A stretch of DNA of 64,000 nucleotides from positions 186,001-250,000 of the forward strand of contig CAVYOA010000014.1 in assembly GCA_963769945.1 (NCBI GenBank), read 5' to 3'. This DNA comes from WHSW01 sp963769945 (lineage in GTDB: Bacteria > Actinomycetota > Thermoleophilia > Solirubrobacterales > 70-9). Positions 53,206-63,865 of the stretch are shown one piece after another. The notes beneath the pieces were generated by a model that was given only the letters and a program-made list of their open reading frames with translations, searched no databases and was not told the DNA's origin. The first letter of the stretch is position 1. The number at the start of each line of letters is the position of its first letter. Position numbers and translations under genes: made by a program.

Positions 53206-55828
53206 GTGCCCACCAAGCCACCTACTAACGGCTCCGAGGAGCTCTTCCTGATCGACGGCAACTCGCTTGCCTACCGAGCCTTCTTTGCCCTCCCGGAGTC
53301 GATCGCGACCGCCGACGGTAGGCCGACCAACGCGATCTACGGCTTCGCCTCGATGATGGCCAAGCTGCTGATCGACCACCACCCAAAGGCCGTTATCGTC
53401 GCCTGGGACAAAGGGTGGTCGGGTCGCGAGAAGGTCTACTCCGAGTACAAGTCCCAGCGCAAGTCTCGGCCGGATCTACTCAAGGAGCAGTGGCCGCACT
53501 TGGCGCCGCTTGCCGAGGCGTTCGGCTTCAAGAACGTCCACGTCGAGGGCTACGAGGCCGACGACGTAATCGCGACGCTCGCCACTCGCGCCGCCGACGC
53601 GGGCATGCCGGTGATGATCGTCTCTGGCGACCGCGACGTCTACCAACTCGTGCGCCAGGGAGTTCGCGTGATGACCACCTCGCGTGGCGTGACCGACACC
53701 AAGATCTACGACCACGACGGAGTCGTCGAGCGCTACGGCGTCCCACCGGACCTCGTTACGGACTTCATCGGGCTCAAGGGCGACACCTCCGACAACATCC
53801 CTGGGGTTCCAGGAATCGGTGACAAGACCGCGGCGCAGCTGCTGCAGCAGTTCGGCTCGCTGGAAAAGGTGCTCGAGTCGCGTCGACGAGATTTCAGGCG
53901 CGAAGCGAAAGCAGAATCTCACCGAGCACGCCGACGACGCCCGCATCTCGAAGCAGCTGGCGACGATGGTCCTCGACGTCGATGTCCCGATCGAGATCGG
54001 CGATCAGCTGCGCGAGCCGCCGGACCGGATGAAGCTTCGAGACGTCGCAGCCGAGTTCGAGCTGCGCGTCGTGATCGAGCGCCTGGACGACGAGTGGGAT
54101 GAACAGGTTCCCGGCCGCGCTGTCGAGGAGACGATCGAGATCGAAGCGAAGGAGGGCGCTGTCTCAGAGCTCGCCGAAGGCGAGATCGCCGTCGCCACCA
54201 GCCCCGGGCGCTTCGCCGCGACCGACGGCGCCGCGATCGTCGCCGGAGACTTGCCCGATCCGCTTACTTTTGCTGCCGAGCTCAAGCAGCGGCCGCTAAT
54301 CGCCCACGACGCCAAGGGCCTCGGCGGCGGCGGGCGCAACGGCCTGCTCGCCGTCGCCGGCCAGGGTGCGCTCGATCTCGCCCACGACACGATGGTCGCC
54401 GCCTACTTGATCGATCCCGCCCGCCGCTCCTACGTACTTAACGAGCTCGCCGCCGACGCTGGTTTGGCCGCCGCGCCCGCGGGCAGCGGCGACGGCCAGC
54501 TTTCACTCGAAGGCGAGGAGGGAGACGCGGCCGGCGACCCTGCTGTCGATGCACGTCTCGCTTGGGAGCTGGCAGCGCGCCAGCGCGAGCGCCTCGAGGA
54601 GTTCGGGGTCGAGCGCGTCCTGCACGAGGTCGAGATGCCGTTGATCGAGGTCTTGGCGGCGATGGAGCGCATCGGGCTCAAGCTCGATGTCGAGCGCCTG
54701 AGCTCGATCGGCGCCGGGATGGAGGAGCAGATCGAGACGCTGAAGGCCGAGATCTACGAGCTCGCCGGGCGCGAGTTCACGATCGGCTCGCCGCAGCAGC
54801 TCGGCGAGGTCCTCTTCGTCGAGCTAGGCCTGACCAAGAAGCGCCGCGGCAAGACCGGTTTCTCGACCGACGCGCGCGTCCTCTCTCAGATCCGCGACGA
54901 GCACCCGATCGTCGAGAAGATCGAGCGCTGGCGTGAGCTGACCAAGCTCAAGAACACCTATCTCGATTCGCTGCCGCTGCTCGTCGATGCCGAGACCCAG
55001 CGCATCCACACCACCTTCAACCAGGTCACCGCTGCGACCGGACGCCTCTCCAGCACCAACCCGAACCTGCAGAACATCCCGATCCGCTCTGACGTCGGGC
55101 GCCCGGTGCGCTCCTGCTTCGTCGCCGAGCCCGGCATGCAGCTGCTCTCATGCGATTACAACCAGGTCGAACTGCGGGTGCTCGCCCACGTCGCCGACGA
55201 GCACGTGCTGCGCGAGATCTTCGCCTCGGGCGAGGATGTTCACGCCGCCACGGCTGCCGGCATCATCGGCGCCGACCCCGACGCGATCACACCCGCGGAG
55301 CGCTCGAAGGCGAAGATGGTCAACTACGGCATTGCTTACGGCCTCTCGCCTTTCGGGCTCGCCGATCGCCTTCAGATCGAGCGCGAAGAGGCAGCCGTCT
55401 ACATCGATCGCTACTTCGAGCGCTTCCCGGCCGTCAAGGCCTTTATCGACGCCACGATCGCCAAGGCGACCGACGAGGGCCACGTGAAGACGCTGATGGG
55501 CCGGCGCCGCAACATCCCCGAGCTGCGCTCGTCGAATCGCCAGCGCCGGATGCTCGGCGAGCGCCTCGCCGTCAACACGGTGATTCAGGGAACCGCCGCC
55601 GACATCATCAAGCTGGCGATGGTGCGCGCGACTCGGGCCATGGCCGAGGCCGGCCTCGAGACGAAGCTCGTGCTGCAGATCCACGACGAGTTGCTCTTCG
55701 AAGGGCCTGAGGCGGAGATGTCCGCCGCCGGCGAGATCGCCGAGCGCGAGATGGTGATGGCCTTCGAGCTCGACCCGCCGCTGGCGGTCGACGTCGGCGT
55801 CGGCGTCGACTGGCTCGCCGCGAAGTAA
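53206..55828 (+). CDS. polA: DNA polymerase I (one-base frameshift)
   Basis: ~870-residue repair/Okazaki polymerase. 5'-3' exonuclease domain (LFLIDGNSLAYRAFFALP, YEADDVIATLA, VSGDRDVYQLV, GLKGDTSDNIPGVPGIGDKTA). Frame shifts at about 53882 by one extra base: ...KVLES then VDEISGAKRKQNL. The 3'-5' exonuclease domain lacks the expected DxE pair, so proofreading is probably absent. Polymerase motifs intact: LSCDYNQVELRVLAH (A), RSKAKMVNYGIAYG (B), QIHDELLFE (C). GTG start. Confidence 0.95.
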
Positions 55829-55842
55829 TTTAGGATCGAGTC

Positions 55843-56281
55843 ATGGACCGGGGCTTGGCGGTGTTGCTGATGGCGATCGTCGGTGGCCTGATCGCGATGC
55901 AGCCCGCGGTCAACGCCGGCCTCGGCCGCGCGACCGGCAATGTCGCCGCCGCACTCGTCTCGTTCGCGATCGGAGCGCTGCTGCTGGCGGTGATCGCGGC
56001 GCTCGCGGGTCAGGCCGCGGGCCTGGCGGAGGCCTTCTCTGTGCCCTGGTACTACCTGCTCGGCGGCGTGCTCGGAGCGGCCTACGTGTTCACGGCGCTG
56101 GTCACCGTGAGCTCGATCGGCGCCGGCGGGGTCGCCGCGGCCACGATCACCGGCCAGTTGACGCTCTCGATCGTCCTCGACAAGGTCGGCTTTCTCGGCC
56201 TCGACGAGACAACCGATCACGGTCGCGCGGGTGCTCGGCGTCGTCCTGCTGCTCGCCGGCACCTTCCTCATCGTCCGCTAG
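55843..56281 (+). CDS. DMT-family (DUF606/YdcZ-like) membrane transporter (one-base frameshift)
   Basis: ~145 residues, five helices: GLAVLLMAIVGGLIAMQPAV, GLGRATGNVAAALVSFAIGA, YYLLGGVLGAAYVFTALV, GVAAATITGQLTLSIVLD. After GFLGLDE the frame shifts; removing one A near 56210 gives QPITVARVLGVVLLLAGTFL and a TAG at 56281. Family proteins are small drug/metabolite transporter units of unknown substrate, often dimeric. Confidence 0.82.
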
Positions 56282-56292
56282 CGGCGATGTCG

Positions 56293-57422
56293 CTAGGCGG
56301 GGGTAAGCGTCCGGTGTGGCGTCTCGACGCTGCGCGGCGCCTGCGCGAACGAAGGGTGAGCGATCTTCAGATAATGGCCGAACGACCAGTCGACGAAGCC
56401 GCCGCGCTCCATCGCCTTGAGCGCCGCGGCGAGCATCCGCGGCGGCACGCTGGGGACCAGCTTCTGCGTGCGCAGCATCCACTCGAACTGCCATTCGTGG
56501 CGAGCCGAGAAGTTGGCGTAGCGGCGCAGCGCGGTCTCAGCCGTCGCGCGTCCTTCGACGACGCGGCGCAGCTCGCGCCCGCAGGCGATGCCGAAGTAAA
56601 AGGCCGTGCGGATGCCCTCCGCGGTTAAGCGGCAGGCAATGCCCGGCCGAGTCGCCGACGAAAAAAACGCCGTCCGCGGTGGCCGCGCGCAGCTTGTGCG
56701 GGATCCAGTTGCCCTGATAACGCACCGCATCGCGATCGAGGTCCTCGGCGAGCTGCGACCGTCGTCGCCTTGACGTGAAACCGGGGGTCGAACGAGCCAA
56801 CGCCGATGCGCATTTCGTCGCCTGCGGGAAAGCTCCAGCCATACCCAGCCGGCACGTACTTGCGGTCGATCCAGATTTCGAGCTCGTCGCCCGAGCCGCT
56901 CGGGTGCACTTCGAGCCCGCGTGAGAGCGGAGCGTCCGGGGGTTGAATGCCAACGCCATCAGACGCCAGGATCCGTCGCCAGCCGAGGGCGTCGACCACC
57001 AGTGCAGCCGAGAGGTCGCCACGATCGGTGTGAACCGTGAGGCCCGAGCGACCCTCCACCTTCGCAGTCTCAAACTCGGCGTCGCACTGATCTGCGAGCA
57101 GTCCGCACAGCTCGCGGTAGTCGAACGTCGAGAACGTCCACGGCAGCCGGAAGTCAGCACGATTGTGCGGCGTGTGAACGACGAGGGTGTCGAAGGTCTG
57201 GCGCATGGCGCCGGCAACGCCCATCGCCTTGAGCCACTCGGTTGGCGCCGCGCAGGCCGACGTCTGGCGCTCCCCGATCTCGTAGCGGTCGACGATCAGG
57301 ATCCGCGCCCCAGAGCCCGCTAGCTCGCGGGCGACGCTTAGCCCCGCGAAGCTTGCTCCGCATACGAGGACGTCGTAGTTGCCCTCGAGTGGCGTGCGCT
57401 CTGGCGCCGCGCTTTGTCTCAC
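56293..57422 (-). CDS. FAD-dependent geranylgeranyl-reductase-like oxidoreductase (two frameshifts)
   Basis: ~376 residues. FAD site YDVLVCGASFAGLSVAREL, DGVFFVGDSAGHCLPL for the second FAD motif, and TAEGIRTAFYFGIACGREL typical of the geranylgeranyl reductase group, which saturates isoprenoid or quinone side chains. Two extra bases (near 56760 and 56638) split it over three frames; both junctions restore family sequence. GTG 57422; 37 bases from the divergent BI-1 gene. Confidence 0.83.
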
Positions 57423-57459
57423 GCCGAGGCATCGGCCGCCGAGGGTAGCGTTTGCGTTG

Positions 57460-58152
57460 ATGGAGGCCGCCCAACATCCGCCGCTGACGGCATCTCTCGA
57501 CGTCCAGGGCTTCCTCGTCAAGGTTTTCGGCTGGATGTTCCTTGGTCTCGCCGTCACCGGCGTGTCCGCGGCGATCATCGGCTCCAACGACCAGCTGCTC
57601 ACCGACATCACTGAGAATCCGCTGATCCTGATCGGGTTGATCGTGGTTCAGATCGGACTCGTGGTCACGATCTCGGCCGCGATCAACAAGCTCGCTCCGG
57701 CGCTCGCGCTTGGTCTTTTCTTCCTTTACGCAGCAAGTGTTGGCGTCACCTTTGCCTTCGTCTTCGAGCTCTACACGACGGAGTCGATCTTCACGACGTT
57801 CCTCATCACCTCGGCGATGTTCGGCGCCGTCGCTTTCTACGGCTATGTCACCAAGCGCGATCTCTCGACGCTGGGCACGGTGCTGTTGATGGCTCTGGTA
57901 GGCCTGATCTTGGCGACGATCGTCAACATCTTCATCGCCTCGGAGGCGCTGTACTGGGTGACCACCTATGCCGGCGTGGCCATCTTCGCTGGGTTGACCG
58001 CCTACGACATGCAGAAGATCAAGGGCTACGGCCAAGCCGGACTCGAGGGTGATGCCGAGCAGCGTGCCTCTATCCTCGGAGCACTTGCGCTCTATCTCGA
58101 TTTCATCAACCTCTTTCTGTTCTTGCTGCGGATCTTCGGTCGTTCTCGGTGA
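57460..58152 (+). CDS. Bax inhibitor-1/YccA-family membrane protein
   Basis: 230 residues with seven predicted helices. VFGWMFLGLAVTGVSAAI, SAMFGAVAFYGYVTKRDLS, GVAIFAGLTAYDMQKIK and LGALALYLDFINLFLFLLRI are typical. Family members are ion (Ca2+/H+) leak channels or protease modulators. ATG 57460. Confidence 0.93.
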   Translation: MEAAQHPPLTASLDVQGFLVKVFGWMFLGLAVTGVSAAIIGSNDQLLTDITENPLILIGLIVVQIGLVVTISAAINKLAPALALGLFFLYAASVGVTFAFVFELYTTESIFTTFLITSAMFGAVAFYGYVTKRDLSTLGTVLLMALVGLILATIVNIFIASEALYWVTTYAGVAIFAGLTAYDMQKIKGYGQAGLEGDAEQRASILGALALYLDFINLFLFLLRIFGRSR

Positions 58153-58182
58153 ACCACGGCTTTTTTGCCATAGTTAGCCGCC

Positions 58183-59568
58183 GTGTCTACCGCCGAGACA
58201 ACGACCGACCCTGCCGCCGAGGCGCCTGCCGCTGAAGCGGCGACGCCGCCGCCGGCTGCCAGCAATGGCAGCTCGGTCGACCTGCTGATCGAGGTCGACG
58301 GCAAGCTCGTTCCCAACTACGACGCCACGATCAAGCCCTTCGAAGAGGGTGACGTCGTCGCCGGCGAGGTCGTCCGCATCGATAAGGACGAGGTCCTGGT
58401 CGACATCGGCTTCAAGTCTGAAGGTGTGATCCCCGCCAACGAGCTTTCGATCCGCCGCTCGGTCGATCCCTCCGAGGAGGTCTCGCTGGGTGAGCAGGTC
58501 GACGCCCTGGTACTGACCAAGGAAGACCAAGAAGGCCGGCTGATCCTGTCGAAGAAGCGCGCCCGCTTCGAGAAGGCGTGGCGCAAGATCGAGGCTGCTG
58601 CCGAGTCCGGCGAGCCCGTCGACGGCAACGTGATCGAGGTCGTCAAGGGTGGCCTCATCCTCGACCTCGGCGTCCGCGGCTTCCTCCCGGCCTCGCTGGT
58701 CGACATCCGCCGCGTCCACAACCTCGACGAGTTCAAGGGCCAGACGCTCGAGTGCAAGGTGATCGAGCTCAACCGTTCTCGCAACAACGTCGTGCTCTCG
58801 CGCCGCGCAGTGCTCGAGGAGGAGCGCAAGGAGGTCCGCGAGCAGATCCTGGGACGGCTCGAGCCTGGCCAGGTGGTCGAGGGCAAGATCTCCAACATCG
58901 TCGACTTCGGCGCCTTCGTCGACCTCGAAGGCATCGACGGCTTGATCCATATCTCCGAGCTGTCATGGAGCCACGTCAACCATCCTTCCGAGGTGCTCGG
59001 CATCGGCGAGACGGTGCGAGTCAAGGTGCTCGACATCGATCGCGATCGCCAGCGCATCTCGCTCGGGCTCAAGCAGACTCAGGAGGACCCGTGGCAAAAG
59101 GTGCTGAACGAGTACCGCCCCAACGACATCCTCGAGGGCAAGGTGACCAAGGTGGTGGCCTTCGGCGCCTTTGTCGAGATCGTCCCCGGCGTCGAGGGCC
59201 TCGTCCACATCTCCGAGCTCGCCGAACATCACGTCGAGACCCCCGGAGAGGTCGTCCAGCCCGGTCAGGACACCTGGGTCCGGATCCTCGAGATCGATGA
59301 GGAGCGACGCCGGATCTCGCTCAGCATCAAGCGTGCTGCCGCGAACGACAACCTGCCGCTGCGTGACTTGATCCCGCCGGAGCTTCAGCCGGGCAACCAG
59401 CCGCCGCCGGCGCCCGAGGAGTCAGAGGGAGTGCCCGACATCGGCCTCTCCGAGGAGGTCTTCTCCGATGCGCCGGCCGGTGGTGAGCTTGGTGAGGCCC
59501 CTGCGGAGACGCCGCAAGCGTCAGAGCCCGTCGCCGACAGCGGCGACGAGGCCCCCGAAGAGTCCTGA
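58183..59568 (+). CDS. rpsA: 30S ribosomal protein S1
   Basis: 461 residues with four S1 OB-fold repeats (~34-103, 120-190, 205-276, 292-362), the Gram-positive/actinobacterial length rather than the six-repeat E. coli form. Repeat 3 GKISNIVDFGAFVDLEGIDG and repeat 4 GKVTKVVAFGAFVEIVPGVEG. The last ~95 residues are acidic and Pro/Ala-rich. Binds mRNA leaders. A GGC-TTTTTT-GCC motif precedes it (58163-58174). Confidence 0.95.
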   Translation: MSTAETTTDPAAEAPAAEAATPPPAASNGSSVDLLIEVDGKLVPNYDATIKPFEEGDVVAGEVVRIDKDEVLVDIGFKSEGVIPANELSIRRSVDPSEEVSLGEQVDALVLTKEDQEGRLILSKKRARFEKAWRKIEAAAESGEPVDGNVIEVVKGGLILDLGVRGFLPASLVDIRRVHNLDEFKGQTLECKVIELNRSRNNVVLSRRAVLEEERKEVREQILGRLEPGQVVEGKISNIVDFGAFVDLEGIDGLIHISELSWSHVNHPSEVLGIGETVRVKVLDIDRDRQRISLGLKQTQEDPWQKVLNEYRPNDILEGKVTKVVAFGAFVEIVPGVEGLVHISELAEHHVETPGEVVQPGQDTWVRILEIDEERRRISLSIKRAAANDNLPLRDLIPPELQPGNQPPPAPEESEGVPDIGLSEEVFSDAPAGGELGEAPAETPQASEPVADSGDEAPEES

Positions 59569-59620
59569 GCAGCGCGCGGTGACCGCCGCGCAGCGACGAG
59601 GTTCCGCCCAGGACTCGGCG

Positions 59621-60211
59621 GTGCCCGTAATCGGCCTCACCGGCGCCGTCGCCGCCGGCAAGTCGGAAGCGCTCGCGGCCCTGGGCCGAATTGGCGCTGA
59701 GACGCTCTCCAGCGACGCGATCGTGCACGAGTTGCTGGAGACCGCGCAGGTGCGAGATCTGCTCGTCGAGCGCTGGGGAGAGGGTGTTGCTCCGCACGGC
59801 GAAATCGATCGCGCTGAGGTGGGCAAGCTCGTCTTCGAGAAACCCGAGGAGTTGGCGTGGCTGGAATCGACCCTGCACCCACTGGTCGGTGAGCGCACGA
59901 TGAAATGGCGTTCGCAGCTGCCAGGGGCGACGCGGCTGGCTGTGGTCGAAGTGCCGCTGCTGTTCGAGGTTGGACTCGAGGACGCCTTCGATGCGACGAT
60001 CTGCGTCGTCGCGGCCGATGATGTGCGTGTCGAGCGTGCCGGCGTTCGCGGCACGTCCGAGCTTGAGGCGCGCGCGGCGCGCCAACTCGCTCAGGAGGAA
60101 AAGGCCGCGCGCGCCACCTATGTCGTTCGCAACGACGGCTCGCTCGCCGATCTCGAGGCTGCGCTGGCTGATCTGGTTGCCGATCTCGAGGCGGGCAGGC
60201 GAGAGGCTTGA
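59621..60211 (+). CDS. coaE: Dephospho-CoA kinase
   Basis: 196-residue last enzyme of CoA synthesis. P-loop GAVAAGKSEALAAL, LSSDAIVHELLE, HPLVGERTMKW and VVEVPLLFEVGLEDAFD. GTG 59621 has an AGGA site upstream and gives the family start; GTG 59579 in frame is an alternative. rpsA-coaE order is usual in actinobacteria. Confidence 0.95.
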   Translation: MPVIGLTGAVAAGKSEALAALGRIGAETLSSDAIVHELLETAQVRDLLVERWGEGVAPHGEIDRAEVGKLVFEKPEELAWLESTLHPLVGERTMKWRSQLPGATRLAVVEVPLLFEVGLEDAFDATICVVAADDVRVERAGVRGTSELEARAARQLAQEEKAARATYVVRNDGSLADLEAALADLVADLEAGRREA

Positions 60212-60765
60212 CTCGCGGGCGCGCCCTGTTCGTCGTCATCGCGCTTGGCGCCACGGCGGCGCTGATCGTCAGCCGGATCGACTTCGGCGAGGTCGTTCGT
60301 GAGGTCACGTTGCCGCTTCGCCACGAGGACGTGATTCGCCAGCAAGCTCAGCGCCATGACCTCGATCCGGCACTGATCGCGGCGATCATCAACGTCGAAT
60401 CGGGGTTTCGCGACCAAACCTCGTCTGCGGGCGCGCGCGGCTTGATGCAGATCACGCACGACACCGCCGACACGATCGAGCGCCTGAGCGGAGGCGAGAC
60501 GTTCGAGTACGAGGACCTCGCCAACTACGAGCTCAATATCCGCTACGGCACCTATTACCTCAATTATCTCCTCGATCTCCACGCGGGCAACGAGGTCGCC
60601 GCGCTCGCGGCGTATAACGCCGGTCCAGGCAACGTCGAGGCCTGGGGTGGCGCCGATCTCGAGCTCGAGCAGATCCAGTTCGCGGAAACGCGCGCATATG
60701 TCGCCGACGTGCTCGAAACGCGCGACCAGTACCGCGACAACTATGCCGAGGAGCTGGGGCTCTGA
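60208..60765 (+). CDS. Lytic transglycosylase (SLT domain)
   Basis: 185 residues: N-terminal membrane anchor (LFVVIALGATAALIVS) and an SLT domain with catalytic Glu in IINVESGFRD, SAGARGLMQI, and ALAAYNAGPGNV. Cleaves peptidoglycan glycan strands outside the membrane. TTG start overlaps the coaE stop (TTGA). Confidence 0.92.
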   Translation: MTRGRALFVVIALGATAALIVSRIDFGEVVREVTLPLRHEDVIRQQAQRHDLDPALIAAIINVESGFRDQTSSAGARGLMQITHDTADTIERLSGGETFEYEDLANYELNIRYGTYYLNYLLDLHAGNEVAALAAYNAGPGNVEAWGGADLELEQIQFAETRAYVADVLETRDQYRDNYAEELGL

Positions 60766-60918
60766 GAGCCGTGGTCACGGCGGCAGTGCTTGGGCACAGT
60801 CTTGTGCCAAACCTCCCGGCCCCCAGGGACCGGTCGGCCCGCAAGGACCCGCCGGTCCGGAGGGCGCGGTCAGCGGTCCGGGCGATGAGCTACGTTCGCA
60901 CGGGATGGGGAAAGAGGC
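60766..60918 (+). other. Collagen-like triplet fragment without a start codon
   Basis: This gap encodes, in one frame, PPGPQGPVGPQGPAGPEG, a short Gly-X-Y collagen-like run (bases ~60824-60880), continuing to a TGA that overlaps the next ATG. No ATG, GTG or TTG opens the frame after the transglycosylase stop. Either a remnant or a gene start lost to an indel. Confidence 0.4.
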
Positions 60919-61473
60919 ATGAGTCGGAACGCTTCACCGGCCGTTCGCGCAGCGATCCCAGTCGGGCTGCTGATCTTGGTCGCCTTTCTCGCCTGGTTCT
61001 TTTTAGTACGGGACGAGAGCCAGAGCGACCCGCCCACCGCCCGCCCGGGCGGCGGACCGGTCGCTGGGTCTCCCGCCGATATCGCGAAGCTCGGCCGGCA
61101 GGTCGGCATCCCCGCCTATTGGGCCGGCAACCAAGGGCAGGCGACACTCGAGCTCACCCGAACCTCCGAAGATCGCATCTTCGTTCGCTATCTGGATGAC
61201 GGCGTCGAGATCGCCGATCCCGGCGACGACTTCCTGACCGTTGCGACGTATCCGCTGGACGGTGCCTTCCAGCTGCTCGAGCAGGCCGCCGATCGAGAGG
61301 GCGCGATCGTCGAGGACGGCCCGGAGGGCTCGCTCGTCGTTTCAAACGAGGACTCGCCGACGAGCGTCTACATGGGCTTCCCCGGTGAGGACTACCAAAT
61401 CGAGATCTACGATCCTGATCCTGAGCGGGCGTTGAGCCTCGCCACCTCGGGGCAGATCGAACCCGCTGGCTGA
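60919..61473 (+). CDS. Membrane-anchored hypothetical protein
   Basis: 184 residues: one N-terminal helix (VGLLILVAFLAWFFLV), a Pro/Gly linker, and a soluble domain with YWAGNQGQATLELTRTSEDR and VYMGFPGEDYQIEIYDP. No cysteines. Conserved-looking but unassigned; probably faces the outside. Confidence 0.75.
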   Translation: MSRNASPAVRAAIPVGLLILVAFLAWFFLVRDESQSDPPTARPGGGPVAGSPADIAKLGRQVGIPAYWAGNQGQATLELTRTSEDRIFVRYLDDGVEIADPGDDFLTVATYPLDGAFQLLEQAADREGAIVEDGPEGSLVVSNEDSPTSVYMGFPGEDYQIEIYDPDPERALSLATSGQIEPAG

Positions 61474-61517
61474 CGAACCTTCCGCCACGGCGAAGGTAGG
61501 GTGGCGCGCCGGCCCTG

Positions 61518-63865
61518 ATGCTCGTCGCCTGGCTCATCTTCCCGCTCGCGCTCGCGGTGCTTTGCACCGGCTGTGGCTTGCTCGCCGAAGCCGTGGGCGC
61601 GCGGCGCTTGCCGACGACGCTGCTGCCCGCTGTTGGCTTCGCGGTACTGGTAGCGGTCGGCCAGTTCCTCACGCTCGCCAACGAGACAGCCGAGCTCACC
61701 GTTCCCGCCGCGGTGATTCTCGCGGGCGTCGGGATCGGCCTCGGCGCTCGTAGTCGCACCGTGGCCGTGCGTGCGGCGATCATGCCTGGTCTCGCGGCTC
61801 TCGGAGTGTTCGCGGTGTTCGCTGCGCCGATCGTGCTCTCGGGCGGCGCGACGATCGCCGGCTACATCGAGCTCGACGACTCGGCCACATGGCTCGCTCT
61901 CACCGATCGCGTCATGGAGCATGGGCGCGACCTCGGCGGACTCGAGCCCTCGACCTATGAGGCGACATTGGCCTTCAACCTCGGCGACGGCTACCCCGTC
62001 GGCGCTTTCTTGCCCTTTGGTGTCGCGGCCGCGCTCGTCGACACCGACCTCGCCTGGCTGATTCAGCCCTACATCGCGTTTCTCGCCGTCCTGCTGAGCC
62101 TGGCCTCTGTGGTCGCTCGCGAGGCCGACTGGCGGATACGCCGGCGCTGCGGTGCGCAACGGCTCTTGTCGGCGCCCAGCCCGCGCTGCTATATGGCTAC
62201 TACCTCTGGGGTGGGATCAAGGAGGTCGCTGCGGCGGCACTGATCGCGGCGATCGCTGCGACCTTGGTCGAACTCGTGGCGCGGCGCGGCGATCCGCGGC
62301 TGCTCATCGGGCCGGCGCTCCTCTGCGGCGCTCTCCTCGGTGTCCTGGGCCTCGGCGGGGGGCTCTGGCTCGTCCCGTTGCTGGCAGGGGCGGCGCTGCT
62401 CCTTGCTCGCCGGGTGGCGCCGCGCACGCTCGCCAAACGCGCCGCCGGGTTGATCGTGGCGCTGGCGATCCTCGCGTTGCCATTGCTGGTCTCGGGCGCC
62501 CTGCTGCCGCCAACATCGTCGCCGCTCACAGACGGCAGTGCACAGGGAAATCTGATCGAGCCCCCTGGATCCGGCCCAGGTTGCCGGGGTCTGGCCTGCT
62601 GGAGACTTTCGGCTCGCACCGACGCATGAGCTCGTGACCTACGGCCTGATCGTGATCGCCTGCACGGCGGCGGTTGGCGGTATCGCGTGGTGTGCGCGGC
62701 GACGCCAGCCCGGGCCGGCGCTCTACGTCGGTGGTGTGCTGGCCGGCTGTGTCGCTATCGCCCTGGTCGGGTCGCCGTGGGTCGAGGGCAAGGCGTTTGC
62801 CACCGCATCGCCGGCGATTCCGTTTGCGGCCATGCTTGCCGTCGGCGGCCTCGCGGCTTCGCGCCGGCCGGTCGGCGCCGGTGCCCTCGCCGTCGTCATC
62901 GTCGCGGGCGTCGGCTGGTCCAACGCGCTCGCCTACGGAAATGTCAGCCTCGCACCCCGCGAGCAGTTCGAGGAGCTTGCGGAGATCGGCGAGCTGGTTG
63001 CCGGCGAGGGCCCGAGCTTGATCACCGAGTACTCGCCATACGGCGCGCGGCACTTCCTCCGCGACAGCGATCCGGAGTCGATCTCTGAGCTTCGTCGCCA
63101 TCCGATCGCGCTCAGCAACGGCTCGCAGGTTGCCAAGGGGGAGGCGGCGGACACCGATGAGATCGATCCGCTCGCGCTCGCTCGCTATCGCACCATCGTC
63201 GTCCACCGCTCGCCGACGCACAGCCGCCCGCCCGGTGCCTACCGGCTCGTCTACGGTGGCGAGCACTACGAGGCCTGGCAGCGCCCCGCGCAACCGCAAG
63301 CGCCCGAGCCGAGACTGGGCCTCGGCGATCGGTACGACCCCTACGGCGTGCCGCGATGCAAGGACGTTCTCGAGCTTGCGGAGTCCGGGGACCTGGTCGC
63401 AGCCAGCGGCGAGCGGCCGCAGGTGGTGCCGCTTTCGGCCGCCACCTACCCAGCGGGCTGGCGCCGGGGCAGGGTCTGGTTGCACCGACTCCAGAGGGCG
63501 GCGGGACGATCACCGCTGAGGTCCACGTCGCGGGCGGTGGCGAGCACGAGCTCTGGCTCGGCGGCTCGGTCGTCGCCGCGGCGGAGGTTTGGATCGGTGG
63601 CCGCAAGGCCGGCGAGGTTCGCCACGAGCTCAACAACCTCGAGCAGTACGTCCGCCTCGGCTCGGCAGAGCTCGAGCCGGGTACCCATACAGTCGAGCTT
63701 CGTTTCGGTGGCGCCGACCTTCACCCCGGAAGCGCCGCCGGCACGAGTGCGGTCGGTCCGCTCGTTGTCGCACCGACCACCGACCCGCAGCTGGTCAACG
63801 TCGATGCCGGCGATGCGAGGTCCCTTTGTGGCACCACCTGGGACTGGATCGAAGTCGCGTCGTGA
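61518..63865 (+). CDS. Large polytopic membrane protein with C-terminal beta domain (three frameshifts)
   Basis: ~783 codons. N-terminal half has many helices (LIFPLALAVLCTGCGLLA, LLGVLGLGGGLWLVPLLAGA, VTYGLIVIACTAAVGGIAW), with the ELDDSATWLALTDRV loop typical of actinobacterial GT-C-like glycosyltransferase or sugar-polymer membrane proteins. The C-terminal ~130 residues are a beta-sandwich-like region (EVHVAGGGEHELWLGGSVV). Frames change at ~62124 (one G missing), ~62563 (one C extra) and ~63450 (one C missing); each join is seamless. Function inferred only loosely. Confidence 0.75.

Noticed and set aside
58153..58182. Rho-independent terminator after the BI-1 gene
   Set aside because: GGC-TTTTTT-GCC gives only a 3-bp stem with the T run in the loop.
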